From SZUA-309 sp965233675 (GTDB taxonomy: Bacteria > Pseudomonadota > Gammaproteobacteria > Pseudomonadales > Azotimanducaceae), in contig OZ247498.1 in NCBI GenBank assembly GCA_965233675.1, positions 4,774,001-4,838,000 of the forward strand: DNA of 64,000 nt. The letters are read 5' to 3'. This document shows, piece after piece, positions 16,776-25,204 of the stretch. The position numbers were made by a program, and so were the translations under genes. A model generated the notes under the pieces. It made no database searches. It had not been told where the DNA came from and saw only the letters and a list, made by a program, of their open reading frames with translations. Each line of letters begins with the position of its first letter. Position 1 is the first letter of the stretch.

Positions 16776-18742
16776 TCGCCCGCTCCGGTATCGCCCGCAA
16801 CATGGGCAGAACCCTGCACACGCCCGGCGATGATGGTCCCCCAGGCCAGTTCCCTGACGATGCGGCCATCCGCCTCGCGCCTCAGCAGGCCCGTACTCCC
16901 GAGCAGGACCAGTTCGTTGTCGAGGCTGAGGCGTTCGGCGAGTCGGTAGGCATCCGAGCCCATTGCCAGAAGCGAGGCGAAGGGATTGTCGGCAAGTTCG
17001 AATGGGTCAGCCAGTTCCGCATACACCGGATTGCCGGCCAGGAAGTAGGGGAGTTCGCTGACGTGGAAACCGCTCAGTTCTTCCAGCTGTCCCGCGCGCG
17101 CCCGGCGGGTGGTCTGAGAGCTCGCATAGATGGGCAGGTGGTTGGCGAAATGAAATCTGAGTGCCGGCACCAGGGCGTTGGCTTCCGTGTTGTCGATCAG
17201 CGCGATCACGGCATCCACATCCTCCCGGGCTCTGGGGAGAAACTCCAGTTCCTCGCCGAGCAGGCGGGCGAGTTCGTCTCTGCGGGTCTGGCTGCCGGCA
17301 ACGTGCATGGCGCTACCCACCGATTCGGTAATGGTTCTCAGGTCTGTGAATGGCTGGACGGTGAGATCCAGGTCGCCACCATCCTGCCGTTCGGTCAGGG
17401 TGCGGCGCGCTCTCAGTGACCAGTCATCGTAGTTGTGAAACAGCAGCGCACGGGAGACGCCATCGGCCTGCAGCCGCCGGGCGATGGTTCGGGCTTCGTC
17501 CTCGATGGCCAGACCGAACTGATTGAACGCCGCCGTCGGCCGTGTGCCTTCATCCAGATAGTTCAGGGCAAGCACGGGTAGATCAGGATTCAGTTCGTTC
17601 AGGGCCGTGATGGCAGGTTTCTGCAGCGGGCCGACGATGAGATCGGCGTCATCTGCCAGGATCCGCTCATAGAGCACGGGAATCGGTTCCGCTGCCGAAT
17701 CGTAGATGGTGACGGTCAGCCTGTCGGCGGCGCCGGCACTGAGGCTGGCGGAGATGAAGCCGTCCCGGATCGACTCGCCGGCGCGCGCCAGCGGTCCGGA
17801 CAGAGGCAGCAGGAGCGCCACTCGTGTGAGGGATGCCTCGTCGGCCAGCAGACGGCTGATGGCGGCGGGTGGGATGAGTGCAGCCGGATGTTCCGGGTGT
17901 TGAGATAACCAGTTGCCTGCCGCCCGCCGACTTTCTGCCAGGGAAAACGGCGCAACGACGGCGTTCTGCAGGCTCAGCCAGCCCGGCAGGTGTTTGAGAG
18001 CGGGATCGTTCGATTGTCTGTGAGGTTTCGAGTCGGAAAGCGACAGCGACCGGTTGAGCAGGGACCAGATCTTTTCGTTGGCTGCCGGATCATCGCCGGC
18101 GGCAGCAACGCTGTTCCGCACGGCACATCGATAATCCGCTTCTGCCTCGCACAGCGCGCCGGCGTTCCGCAGGGCGCGTGCCGAGCGCCGGTATTCGAAC
18201 GGGACCTGTGCCATGGCAGCGCGCGCGGTGGCAAGATCCGCCCGATGTATCGCCAGAGCAGCGGTCAGCAACTGATAGTCCGGCAGCAGTTCTGCGTCCA
18301 GCCAGCCCGGTTCGATGAGCGCGAAGGCGCGTTCGGCGGCGGCGTAGTCGGAACCCGGAAACCTCTCAGGTGAGGGTGTCTCGGCGGTGGAGGCTGGTAG
18401 CTCGGGCTGCTCAGCAGCCGACGGCTCGGGTGCATCCGTGGCCGCCCTGGCGGCAACCGGTTCTTCCAGGTAGGCCCAGGCCGCTTTCAGGTAAAGGGCG
18501 GCAGCGCGGTCTGCGGGTGCCCGGGCCGCGCGTGCCATCAGGGCAGCGGCCGAAGCGGAAGATTCAGCCGGCGCTCGCGGAACCGCCACGTCCACCGGGG
18601 TGGTGCCGGCACAGGCGGTGAGCAGACTGACGAACAGCAACAGACCTGCGCGGCCCTTGGCACCGATGAGACGGGCAACGATGGGAACAGATGCGCCCCA
18701 GGGGTTTCCGTTCTCAGGGTGGATGTGTTTACTCTTCTGCAT
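16772..18742 (-). CDS. lpoA: Penicillin-binding protein activator LpoA (YraM/LppC)
   Basis: LpoA is the outer-membrane lipoprotein that activates PBP1a for peptidoglycan synthesis. The 656-residue precursor has a lipobox LLTAC near residue 44, an N-terminal TPR-like helical region with Ala-rich repeats, and a C-terminal periplasmic-binding-like domain (from about residue 290: TRVALLLPLSGPLARAGESIRDGFISA). ATG 18742 is the only ATG before the lipobox; it shares the CATG at 18740-18743 with the divergent rsmI ATG. No clear SD is seen. yraN follows in the same operon. Confidence 0.92.
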   Translation of the reverse strand: MQKSKHIHPENGNPWGASVPIVARLIGAKGRAGLLLFVSLLTACAGTTPVDVAVPRAPAESSASAAALMARAARAPADRAAALYLKAAWAYLEEPVAARAATDAPEPSAAEQPELPASTAETPSPERFPGSDYAAAERAFALIEPGWLDAELLPDYQLLTAALAIHRADLATARAAMAQVPFEYRRSARALRNAGALCEAEADYRCAVRNSVAAAGDDPAANEKIWSLLNRSLSLSDSKPHRQSNDPALKHLPGWLSLQNAVVAPFSLAESRRAAGNWLSQHPEHPAALIPPAAISRLLADEASLTRVALLLPLSGPLARAGESIRDGFISASLSAGAADRLTVTIYDSAAEPIPVLYERILADDADLIVGPLQKPAITALNELNPDLPVLALNYLDEGTRPTAAFNQFGLAIEDEARTIARRLQADGVSRALLFHNYDDWSLRARRTLTERQDGGDLDLTVQPFTDLRTITESVGSAMHVAGSQTRRDELARLLGEELEFLPRAREDVDAVIALIDNTEANALVPALRFHFANHLPIYASSQTTRRARAGQLEELSGFHVSELPYFLAGNPVYAELADPFELADNPFASLLAMGSDAYRLAERLSLDNELVLLGSTGLLRREADGRIVRELAWGTIIAGRVQGSAHVAGDTGAGD

Positions 18743-19592
18743 GGCAGACAAATCTGACTCGGGACTGGAAGCAGGTGTGCTTTACGTAGTGGCCACACCC
18801 ATTGGACACTTGGAGGACATCTCGCAACGAGCGGTGAACGTCCTTGGTGCCGTTGAGACGATCGCTGCGGAGGATACCAGACGCACGCTGACCCTGCTGC
18901 GCGCCTTCTCTCTGACCCCGAACAAACTCATCGCGCTGCATGAGCACAACGAACTGACCGCGGCGGATGGGCTGGTGCAGGGTCTCCTGGCGGGCGGTAC
19001 TGTCGCCCTGGTGAGTGACGCCGGCACGCCGTTGCTCTCCGATCCCGGGTTTCACCTGGTCCGTCGCTGTTTTGAGGCTGGCGTGCCGGTTCGTCCGGTG
19101 CCTGGGCCGAGTTCGGTGGTTGCCGCCATGAGCGTCTGTCCGCTGCCGCTCGCCGGATGCCGATTCGAGGGGTTTCTGCCCGCCCGGTCCGGAACCCGGC
19201 AGGCGACCCTGACGATGCTGCTGGAATCCGGGCAGCCGGTGATCTTTTTCGAGGCGCCTCATCGTCTCCGCGATTGCCTGCAGGCGATTGATGCGCTGGC
19301 GCCTGATCGACAGGTGTTCGTGGCCCGGGAATTGACCAAACGATTCGAAACCTGTCTGGTCGGCACGGCTGCAGAACTGGTGGAAAAAATGGATGCGGCC
19401 GAACAGTGGCGGGGTGAGGTGGTCTGCATCCTGGAAGGGGTGGCGGACCAGGCCGCGGGCGTCGCCGAACAGCAGCGGGTGATGCGCATACTTGCGGAAG
19501 AGTTGCCACCCACTCAGGCGGCCCGGATCGGTGCCCGGATTCTCGGTGTGAAGAAAAAAGATCTGTACAGACTGGCCAGCGACGATGGCTGA
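18741..19592 (+). CDS. rsmI: 16S rRNA 2'-O-ribose C1402 methyltransferase RsmI
   Basis: RsmI methylates the 2'-O of C1402 in 16S rRNA using SAM. The 283-residue protein shows the tetrapyrrole-methylase-fold motifs VVATPIGHLEDIS, AAEDTRRTLTLL, ALVSDAGTPLLSDPG and VPGPSSVVAAMS, and a C-terminal KKKDLYRLA region. ATG 18741 overlaps the lpoA start on the other strand. The rsmI/lpoA divergence and the downstream rnpB are conserved in gammaproteobacteria. Confidence 0.95.
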   Translation: MADKSDSGLEAGVLYVVATPIGHLEDISQRAVNVLGAVETIAAEDTRRTLTLLRAFSLTPNKLIALHEHNELTAADGLVQGLLAGGTVALVSDAGTPLLSDPGFHLVRRCFEAGVPVRPVPGPSSVVAAMSVCPLPLAGCRFEGFLPARSGTRQATLTMLLESGQPVIFFEAPHRLRDCLQAIDALAPDRQVFVARELTKRFETCLVGTAAELVEKMDAAEQWRGEVVCILEGVADQAAGVAEQQRVMRILAEELPPTQAARIGARILGVKKKDLYRLASDDG

Positions 19593-19599
19593 GCGGCGC

Positions 19600-19605
19600 T
19601 ATACT
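19600..19605 (+). promoter_or_regulatory. -10 element of the rnpB promoter
   Basis: TATACT lies seven to eight bases before the first base of the RNase P RNA, the right distance for a transcription start at 19613. No convincing -35 hexamer is visible; the upstream bases belong to the end of rsmI. Confidence 0.45.
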
Positions 19606-19612
19606 CCCCGCT

Positions 19613-20036
<424 letters not shown>

Positions 20037-20051
20037 TTTTTACTCTTTCTT

Positions 20052-20077
20052 GGACTTAAAAACACTCTGTTTAGTCC
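20052..20077 (+). repeat. Hairpin downstream of rnpB
   Basis: GGACTTAAA and TTTAGTCC form a stem of about eight pairs with one bulge, 16 bases after the RNase P RNA. No T-run follows, so it may assist 3' processing rather than terminate. A second bulged inverted repeat (CTAAAAA...TTTTTAG) lies at about 20167-20206. Apart from these, the stretch 20037-20210 is AT-rich and holds no gene I can support. Confidence 0.4.
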
Positions 20078-20210
20078 GAAACGTTCTCACACTTAATGTA
20101 GTTTCTAGATATCTCCGCCTAGTTGAGGTCTTTAAACGAATAACCCTGTTCCACCGCTCCCAAATGCTAAAAAAACCTTATGAATCCGAGGGTTATGGGT
20201 TTTTAGCCAG

Positions 20211-20238
20211 TTGACAGGGTTTCCAGTCCCCATATAGT
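20211..20238 (+). promoter_or_regulatory. Sigma-70 promoter of the dcw operon (Pmra)
   Basis: A perfect -35 TTGACA (20211-20216) is followed after 16 bases by TATAGT (20233-20238). It is the best promoter in the window and lies about 130 bases before mraZ. It should drive the overlapping division and cell-wall genes as far as the terminator after ftsZ. Confidence 0.8.
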
Positions 20239-20257
20239 GTTGCCAACCGGGATTTTG

Positions 20258-20272
20258 TGGGAAAAAGTGGTT
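20258..20272 (+). promoter_or_regulatory. Candidate MraZ operator boxes
   Basis: TGGGA (20258-20262) and the weaker TGGTT (20268-20272) are spaced at 10 bases, the TGGGN-N5-TGGGN arrangement to which MraZ binds in other proteobacteria. They lie 20-35 bases after the -10, where binding would repress transcription. Only one box is a full match. Confidence 0.4.
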
Positions 20273-20366
20273 TTTTGCTGCTTTTCCAGACCAGTGATCC
20301 GGGACAACACGGGCAAAGCGCGCATCGGCAAGCCGCAGGCCTCAAGAATGACAGTGGGCGGGGATC

Positions 20367-20822
20367 ATGTTTCGCGGAATCAATTCAGCAACCCTCGATG
20401 GGAAGGGGCGCATGGCGCTCCCTACCCGTTTTCGGGAGTCGCTCATGGTTGCCTCCGGCGGGAAGATCGTCGTCACCATCGACACCAGCGAAAAATGCCT
20501 GCTGCTTTATCCCCTGTATGAATGGGAAATCGTCCAGCGCAAGCTGGAAGGGCTCCCGAACATTGTCGAGAACGCCCGGCGCCTGCAGCGACTTCTGATC
20601 GGCCACGCCACCGACGTGGATATGGATGGCCAGGGGCGCATTCTGCTGCCTGCCATGCTTCGAGAATTCGCGATGCTCGAGAAGAAACTGGTGCTGGTGG
20701 GGCAGGGCAACAAACTCGAGATCTGGTGCGCCGACAACTGGCAGGCGCGGCGAGACGACTGGCTGTCCGACGAGTCGGGGCTGGTCACGGATGCAGACGA
20801 ATTTGTCGGCCTGTCGGTGTGA
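20367..20822 (+). CDS. mraZ: Transcriptional regulator MraZ
   Basis: MraZ is a dodecameric AbrB-like DNA-binding protein that represses its own dcw operon. The 151 residues contain two MraZ repeats, with the conserved LDGKGRMALPTRFR and MDGQGRILLPAMLRE DNA-contacting segments. It is the first gene of the dcw cluster, preceded by a leader with candidate operator boxes. The rsmH GTG overlaps its stop. Confidence 0.96.
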   Translation: MFRGINSATLDGKGRMALPTRFRESLMVASGGKIVVTIDTSEKCLLLYPLYEWEIVQRKLEGLPNIVENARRLQRLLIGHATDVDMDGQGRILLPAMLREFAMLEKKLVLVGQGNKLEIWCADNWQARRDDWLSDESGLVTDADEFVGLSV

Positions 20823-21802
20823 GCGATGCACCGCACCTGCCGGTGCTGCTGAAGGAGACGATCGAAGCGGTGACCATCCGGGCGCCATACTGGGACACGG
20901 CGGTGGACGCTGGTTTGTATGTGGATGCCACCTTTGGCCGTGGCGGACATGCCCGTGCGCTACTGGCGCAACTGGGCCCGGATGACCGGCTGCTTGCCAT
21001 GGATCGGGATCCGGATGCGGTCCGCGCCGGCGAACGGCTGATGGCCGAGGATTCGAGGCTGTCGGTGCATCGTGGACGCTTTTCTCAACTGGCCACCGTG
21101 CTCGCCGAGCAGGGCGCCAGTCAGGTGCGGGCCGTGATCATGGATCTGGGGGTCTCTTCCCCCCAGCTGGACGACGCTGCCCGGGGATTCAGCTTCCGGG
21201 CCAGCGGCCCCATCGACATGCGGATGGATCCGGACCACGGTGAATCCGCCGGTGACTGGCTGAACCGGGCGGAAGAAAAAGAGATCGCCCGGGTGATATA
21301 CACCTACGGTGAAGAACGGTTCGCCAATCGGATTGCCGCCGCCATCGTTCGTGCCCGGCCACTGGAAGACACCCGGATGCTGGCGGATGTCATCCGCGGT
21401 GCCATGCCCGCCCGATCCAGGCGGGGTCCGCGTGGCGAGAAGACAAGCGACGATGCGACCCGTTCCTTCCAGGCCATCCGCATGCATGTGAACGAAGAGC
21501 TGCAGGAAATCGAGGCAGGCCTCGAAGCGGCCTTCGAAGCCCTCGAACCGGGCGGCCGGCTCGCCGTGATCAGCTTTCATTCGCTGGAGGACCGGACGGT
21601 AAAACAGTCCTTCCGGCGCCTCGCCAGTGGACCGAAGCTGCCTCGGGGAATACCCGTTCGAGCCGCCGAGGTGGCATCGCCCGGCCGGCTGATCGGCCGG
21701 CCCGTTCGAGCGGGAGCGCGGGAGCTCGAATCGAACCCTCGAGCGCGCAGCGCCACGCTGCGGGTGATCGAACGCAGTGCGGCCGGGGCGTCGCATCAAT
21801 GA
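20819..21802 (+). CDS. rsmH: 16S rRNA m4C1402 methyltransferase RsmH (MraW)
   Basis: RsmH methylates N4 of C1402 in 16S rRNA, the same nucleotide modified by RsmI encoded upstream. The 327-residue protein has VDATFGRGGHARALL (SAM binding), LAMDRDPDAV, MDLGVSSPQLDDAARGFSF and the C-terminal VISFHSLEDRTVKQ. GTG 20819 overlaps the mraZ stop as GTGA and gives the N-terminus HLPVLLKETIEA expected for the family. ftsL overlaps at the 3' end. Confidence 0.96.
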   Translation: MSDAPHLPVLLKETIEAVTIRAPYWDTAVDAGLYVDATFGRGGHARALLAQLGPDDRLLAMDRDPDAVRAGERLMAEDSRLSVHRGRFSQLATVLAEQGASQVRAVIMDLGVSSPQLDDAARGFSFRASGPIDMRMDPDHGESAGDWLNRAEEKEIARVIYTYGEERFANRIAAAIVRARPLEDTRMLADVIRGAMPARSRRGPRGEKTSDDATRSFQAIRMHVNEELQEIEAGLEAAFEALEPGGRLAVISFHSLEDRTVKQSFRRLASGPKLPRGIPVRAAEVASPGRLIGRPVRAGARELESNPRARSATLRVIERSAAGASHQ

Positions 21803-22065
21803 GCGCCAGGCAGTTCGCACTCTTTGCCCTGGCGCTGGTGTTCCTTGTGATTTCGGGTATTCAGGTTTCCATCGCCACACAGGACGTGCGGGAACGGCAT
21901 CGGGCCCTGCAGGCGTTGCAGCTCGAACTCGACCGGGCCCTGGAAGACTACGGGCGGCTGCAACTCGAACTCGCTGCCATCGCCGCCTATCAGAATGTGG
22001 AACGCACCGCGGAAGAATCCCTCGGCATGTCTTTCCCGGCTGAAGTCGAGAGGATCTCGCCGTGA
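21799..22065 (+). CDS. ftsL: Cell division protein FtsL
   Basis: FtsL is a bitopic divisome protein that bridges FtsQB and FtsWI and helps activate septal synthesis. The 88-residue protein has a short cytoplasmic N-terminus, a membrane helix (about 5-25) and a periplasmic coiled coil rich in Leu, Arg and Glu (RHRALQALQLELDRALEDYG). Sequence identity in this family is low; identification rests on size, topology and position between rsmH and ftsI with ATGA overlaps at both ends. Confidence 0.9.
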   Translation: MSARQFALFALALVFLVISGIQVSIATQDVRERHRALQALQLELDRALEDYGRLQLELAAIAAYQNVERTAEESLGMSFPAEVERISP

Positions 22066-23726
22066 TGGCCTGGCGTCACTTCACGCTGGTCGGCTTTTTC
22101 CTGTTGACGAGTCTGGGCCTGGCGGTTCGGGTGGTGTATCTGAACGTCACCGAGGGCCAGTTCCTGATCGATGAAGGCGAGCGTCGTTCGATCAAGTCTC
22201 AGGAGATTGCGGCACACCGTGGCGTGATCTACGACCGGTTCGGCGAGCCGCTGGCGGTCAGCACTCCGGTCTCAGCCGTATATACCAATCCCCGCTCGGG
22301 GGCGCTGGATGCACAGAGTCGTGAGACGCTCTGCGCGGCGCTCGAGCTCGATTGCGCCCGTCTGGGCCGCGATCTGGCGAGGCAGGCGAGCCAGAGTTTT
22401 GCCTATATCGAGCGGGGCGTGGCCTGGGAGGATGTGCAACGCCTCAAGGCGCTGCAACTTCCCGGCGTGCATTTCATCAAGGAATATCGGCGCTTCTATC
22501 CAGCGGGCGAGACGACGGCGCATGTGGTCGGTATCACGGACATCGACGATGTGGGCATTGAAGGGATCGAAAAGTCATTCGAGTCATCGCTCCGGGGTGA
22601 GCCGGGCCGGCGGGTGGTGCTGAAGGATCGGCGTGGCAATGTGGTCAAGGATCTGGGTTCCGGGGAAGCCGCCCGGTTCGGCTCGGACCTCACGCTCAGC
22701 ATCGATCTGCGTCTGCAGTTCCTGGCCTACCGCGAACTGAAAGCGGCGGTCCGCAGCCACCGCGCATTGTCCGGTGTCATGGTCATGCTCGATGTATCCA
22801 CGGGCGAAATTCTCGCCATGGTCAACCAGCCGTCCTACAACCCCAACGGCGCGCTCACCAGCACCCGGGGGATGCGCAACCGGGCGGTAACCGACCTCTA
22901 TGAGCCCGGTTCGACCATGAAGCCGTTTGCCGTGCTGGCGGCGCTGGAAAGCGGCAAATTTTCGCGGAACACCCGGATCAATACCGCGCCGGGCTGGTAC
23001 CGCGTGGGCAGAGACACGGTGCGGGACAAGATAAATCGTGGTGAAATCACTCTGGAAACCGTACTCAAGAAGTCGAGCCAGGTGGGGATCGCGAAGATCG
23101 CCATGGCGCTGGACGAACGCGCCGTGTACGAGCTCATGGTTCGGGGCGGCGTGGGGGAGTATCTCGGTGTCGGCCTGCCCGGCGAGGTGGCGGGCAAACT
23201 GACGGATAAGGACCTCGACAAGCCCATCGTTCGCACCACGCTGGCGTTCGGCTATGGACTCGCGATCACGCCTCTGCAGCTCGCCGATGCCTATATGACG
23301 CTGGCGCTCGGTGGTGTCCGCCGCCCGGTGAGTATTCTCCGCCAGGAAGTGGCGCCGGCGGGAACCCGGGTCTACGACGCCGAATGGGTGGCCGAACTGG
23401 TCAGCATGATGGAAGGCGTTACGGAAAGCGGCGGCACCGCGCCGGAAGCAAAAGTGGAAGGTTTTCGAGTGGCCGGCAAGACGGGCACCATTCGCAAGGT
23501 CGGCCCTGCCGGTTATGACGATGGCCGGCACGCGGCCTGGTTCGCCGGCATGATCCCGGCAACCCGGCCGCGCATCGTCACGGTCATTCTGATCGATGAG
23601 CCTCAGGGCGATAGTTACGGCGGTGGCGTGGTGGCCGGCCCGGTTTACGGCCGGGTGATGGCCCGGGCCGTGCATCTGCTGGGTATTCCGCCAGACGATC
23701 TGAGCCTGGCGGGGGCATCGTCATGA
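22062..23726 (+). CDS. ftsI: Septal peptidoglycan transpeptidase FtsI (PBP3)
   Basis: FtsI cross-links septal peptidoglycan with FtsW. The 554-residue protein has an N-terminal membrane helix (about 8-28), a pedestal/dimerisation domain (HRGVIYDRFGEPLAVS), and the transpeptidase domain. Active-site motifs are S284-TMK, the second motif S338-S-Q340, and KTG in VAGKTGTIRK. The second motif is SSQ where SxN is the usual form. It overlaps ftsL and murE by four bases each. Confidence 0.95.
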   Translation: MMAWRHFTLVGFFLLTSLGLAVRVVYLNVTEGQFLIDEGERRSIKSQEIAAHRGVIYDRFGEPLAVSTPVSAVYTNPRSGALDAQSRETLCAALELDCARLGRDLARQASQSFAYIERGVAWEDVQRLKALQLPGVHFIKEYRRFYPAGETTAHVVGITDIDDVGIEGIEKSFESSLRGEPGRRVVLKDRRGNVVKDLGSGEAARFGSDLTLSIDLRLQFLAYRELKAAVRSHRALSGVMVMLDVSTGEILAMVNQPSYNPNGALTSTRGMRNRAVTDLYEPGSTMKPFAVLAALESGKFSRNTRINTAPGWYRVGRDTVRDKINRGEITLETVLKKSSQVGIAKIAMALDERAVYELMVRGGVGEYLGVGLPGEVAGKLTDKDLDKPIVRTTLAFGYGLAITPLQLADAYMTLALGGVRRPVSILRQEVAPAGTRVYDAEWVAELVSMMEGVTESGGTAPEAKVEGFRVAGKTGTIRKVGPAGYDDGRHAAWFAGMIPATRPRIVTVILIDEPQGDSYGGGVVAGPVYGRVMARAVHLLGIPPDDLSLAGASS

Positions 23727-25204
23727 GCTCTGCCGCCGTATTGATGCAGGAGGTGCTCGGAGATCTCGAGGTGGTGAGTGCACCGGATGGGATCGGCCTG
23801 CTGCCCCTGTCCGGCGTCAGCGATGATTCCAGGGCGATCCGTGCGGGAGACCTGTTCGTTGCCGTCCGGGGGGAGGCCAGCGATGGTCATGACCATGTGA
23901 CGGCGGCGGTGGCAGCCGGTGCCGTGGCCGTAATCGCCGAGCGACCTGTGAATGCCGCCGTGCCGGTCGTGGTCGCCGATGATCTGAAGCGACAGCGGAG
24001 TTCGCTTGCCGACCGCGTCTACGGGGCGCCGAGTGCCGCGCTTACCTGCGTTGGGGTGACGGGGACTAACGGCAAGACGTCCATCGCCTGTTTTATTGCC
24101 GAGCTGGCCGAAAAACTCGGCAAGCGGGCGGGTTACATGGGCACCATTGGCTGGGGAGCACCTGGCGATCTCGCTCCCGGAAGCCTGACCACGGAGAGCG
24201 CCATCCTGGTGCAGGCCAGGCTGGCCGAGTTCCGGGACAGGCACCTCGACTGGGCCGTGCTGGAAGTGAGTTCGCACGCACTGGATCAGCATCGGGTGGA
24301 TGCGGTGCGATTCAGCTATGCCGTGTTCAGCAACCTGTCACGCGATCATCTGGACTACCACGAGGATTTCGAAAGTTACGGTCGCGCCAAGGCGCGGCTG
24401 TTCCGCTTCCCGGGGCTGGCCGCAGCAGTGATCAATACTGACGACGCGTTTGGCCGGCAGCTGGCGGAAGAGCTCAGCGGTGCCGTGCGGGTATTGCGTT
24501 ATGGGCAGGATGCTTCGGCCGACGTCCACTGGTCCGACCTCGAGTTTCATGCTGCCGGCGTTCGTGGGCGTCTGCACACGCCCTGGGGAGACGGGAATTT
24601 CGAGTTGCCGCTGTACGGTGATTTTTCCGTTGCTAATGCGGCCGCAGCGCTCTGTGTGCTCTGTGATGCGGGCTGGCCTCTGGCGGCCGTGATCGAGGCG
24701 CTGAAAACCCTGACCGCCGTGCCCGGCCGGATGGAATTTTTTCCCGGTGCGCCGACGCTGGTGGTCGACTATGCCCACACCCCCGATGCGCTCGCCAAGA
24801 TGCTGGCTGCGCTCCGGCCTCATCTGGATAGCCAGTCCGGGGGCACGGCCGCGCAACTCATCTGTTTGTGTGGCTGCGGCGGGGATCGTGATCGGGGCAA
24901 GCGCCCGCTGATGGCCGCCGCGGCCTGTGCCGAAGCGGACGTGGTCTGGTTCACCAGCGACAATCCGCGCAGTGAAGATCCCGCCGCGATCATCGACGAG
25001 ATGCTCCCCGGTGTGACCGGGTCTGCCCGGGTGGAAATATGCGTCGACCGGCGGCAGGCCATCGAAGCTGCCGTTCGTGCGGCCGGCCCCGCCGATCTGG
25101 TGGTGATCGCCGGCAAAGGCCACGAAGACTATCAGGAGATAGGCGGGCGGAAGCTGCCTTTTGATGACCGGGCCATCGCGCGTGCCCTGACGGAGGGTTG
25201 CTGA
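23723..25204 (+). CDS. murE: UDP-MurNAc-tripeptide synthetase MurE (meso-DAP adding)
   Basis: MurE adds meso-diaminopimelate to UDP-MurNAc-L-Ala-D-Glu in the cytoplasm. The 493-residue protein has the ATP-binding GVTGTNGKTS, the VDYAHTPDALAKML motif and DNPRSEDP, the sequence that selects meso-DAP over lysine. Length is that of a single Mur ligase, so it is not a MurE-MurF fusion. murF normally follows, but the next gene here is mraY, whose ATG shares one base with this stop. Confidence 0.96.
   Translation: MSSAAVLMQEVLGDLEVVSAPDGIGLLPLSGVSDDSRAIRAGDLFVAVRGEASDGHDHVTAAVAAGAVAVIAERPVNAAVPVVVADDLKRQRSSLADRVYGAPSAALTCVGVTGTNGKTSIACFIAELAEKLGKRAGYMGTIGWGAPGDLAPGSLTTESAILVQARLAEFRDRHLDWAVLEVSSHALDQHRVDAVRFSYAVFSNLSRDHLDYHEDFESYGRAKARLFRFPGLAAAVINTDDAFGRQLAEELSGAVRVLRYGQDASADVHWSDLEFHAAGVRGRLHTPWGDGNFELPLYGDFSVANAAAALCVLCDAGWPLAAVIEALKTLTAVPGRMEFFPGAPTLVVDYAHTPDALAKMLAALRPHLDSQSGGTAAQLICLCGCGGDRDRGKRPLMAAAACAEADVVWFTSDNPRSEDPAAIIDEMLPGVTGSARVEICVDRRQAIEAAVRAAGPADLVVIAGKGHEDYQEIGGRKLPFDDRAIARALTEGC

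Noticed and set aside
20155..20210. Rho-independent terminator in the bulged A/T-rich hairpin upstream of Pmra
   Set aside because: The A and T runs form the stem itself and no T tract follows; it may be only an inverted repeat.
23723..25204. MurE as a MurE-MurF fusion that would explain the missing murF
   Set aside because: Only one set of Mur-ligase motifs is present and the length is that of a single enzyme.
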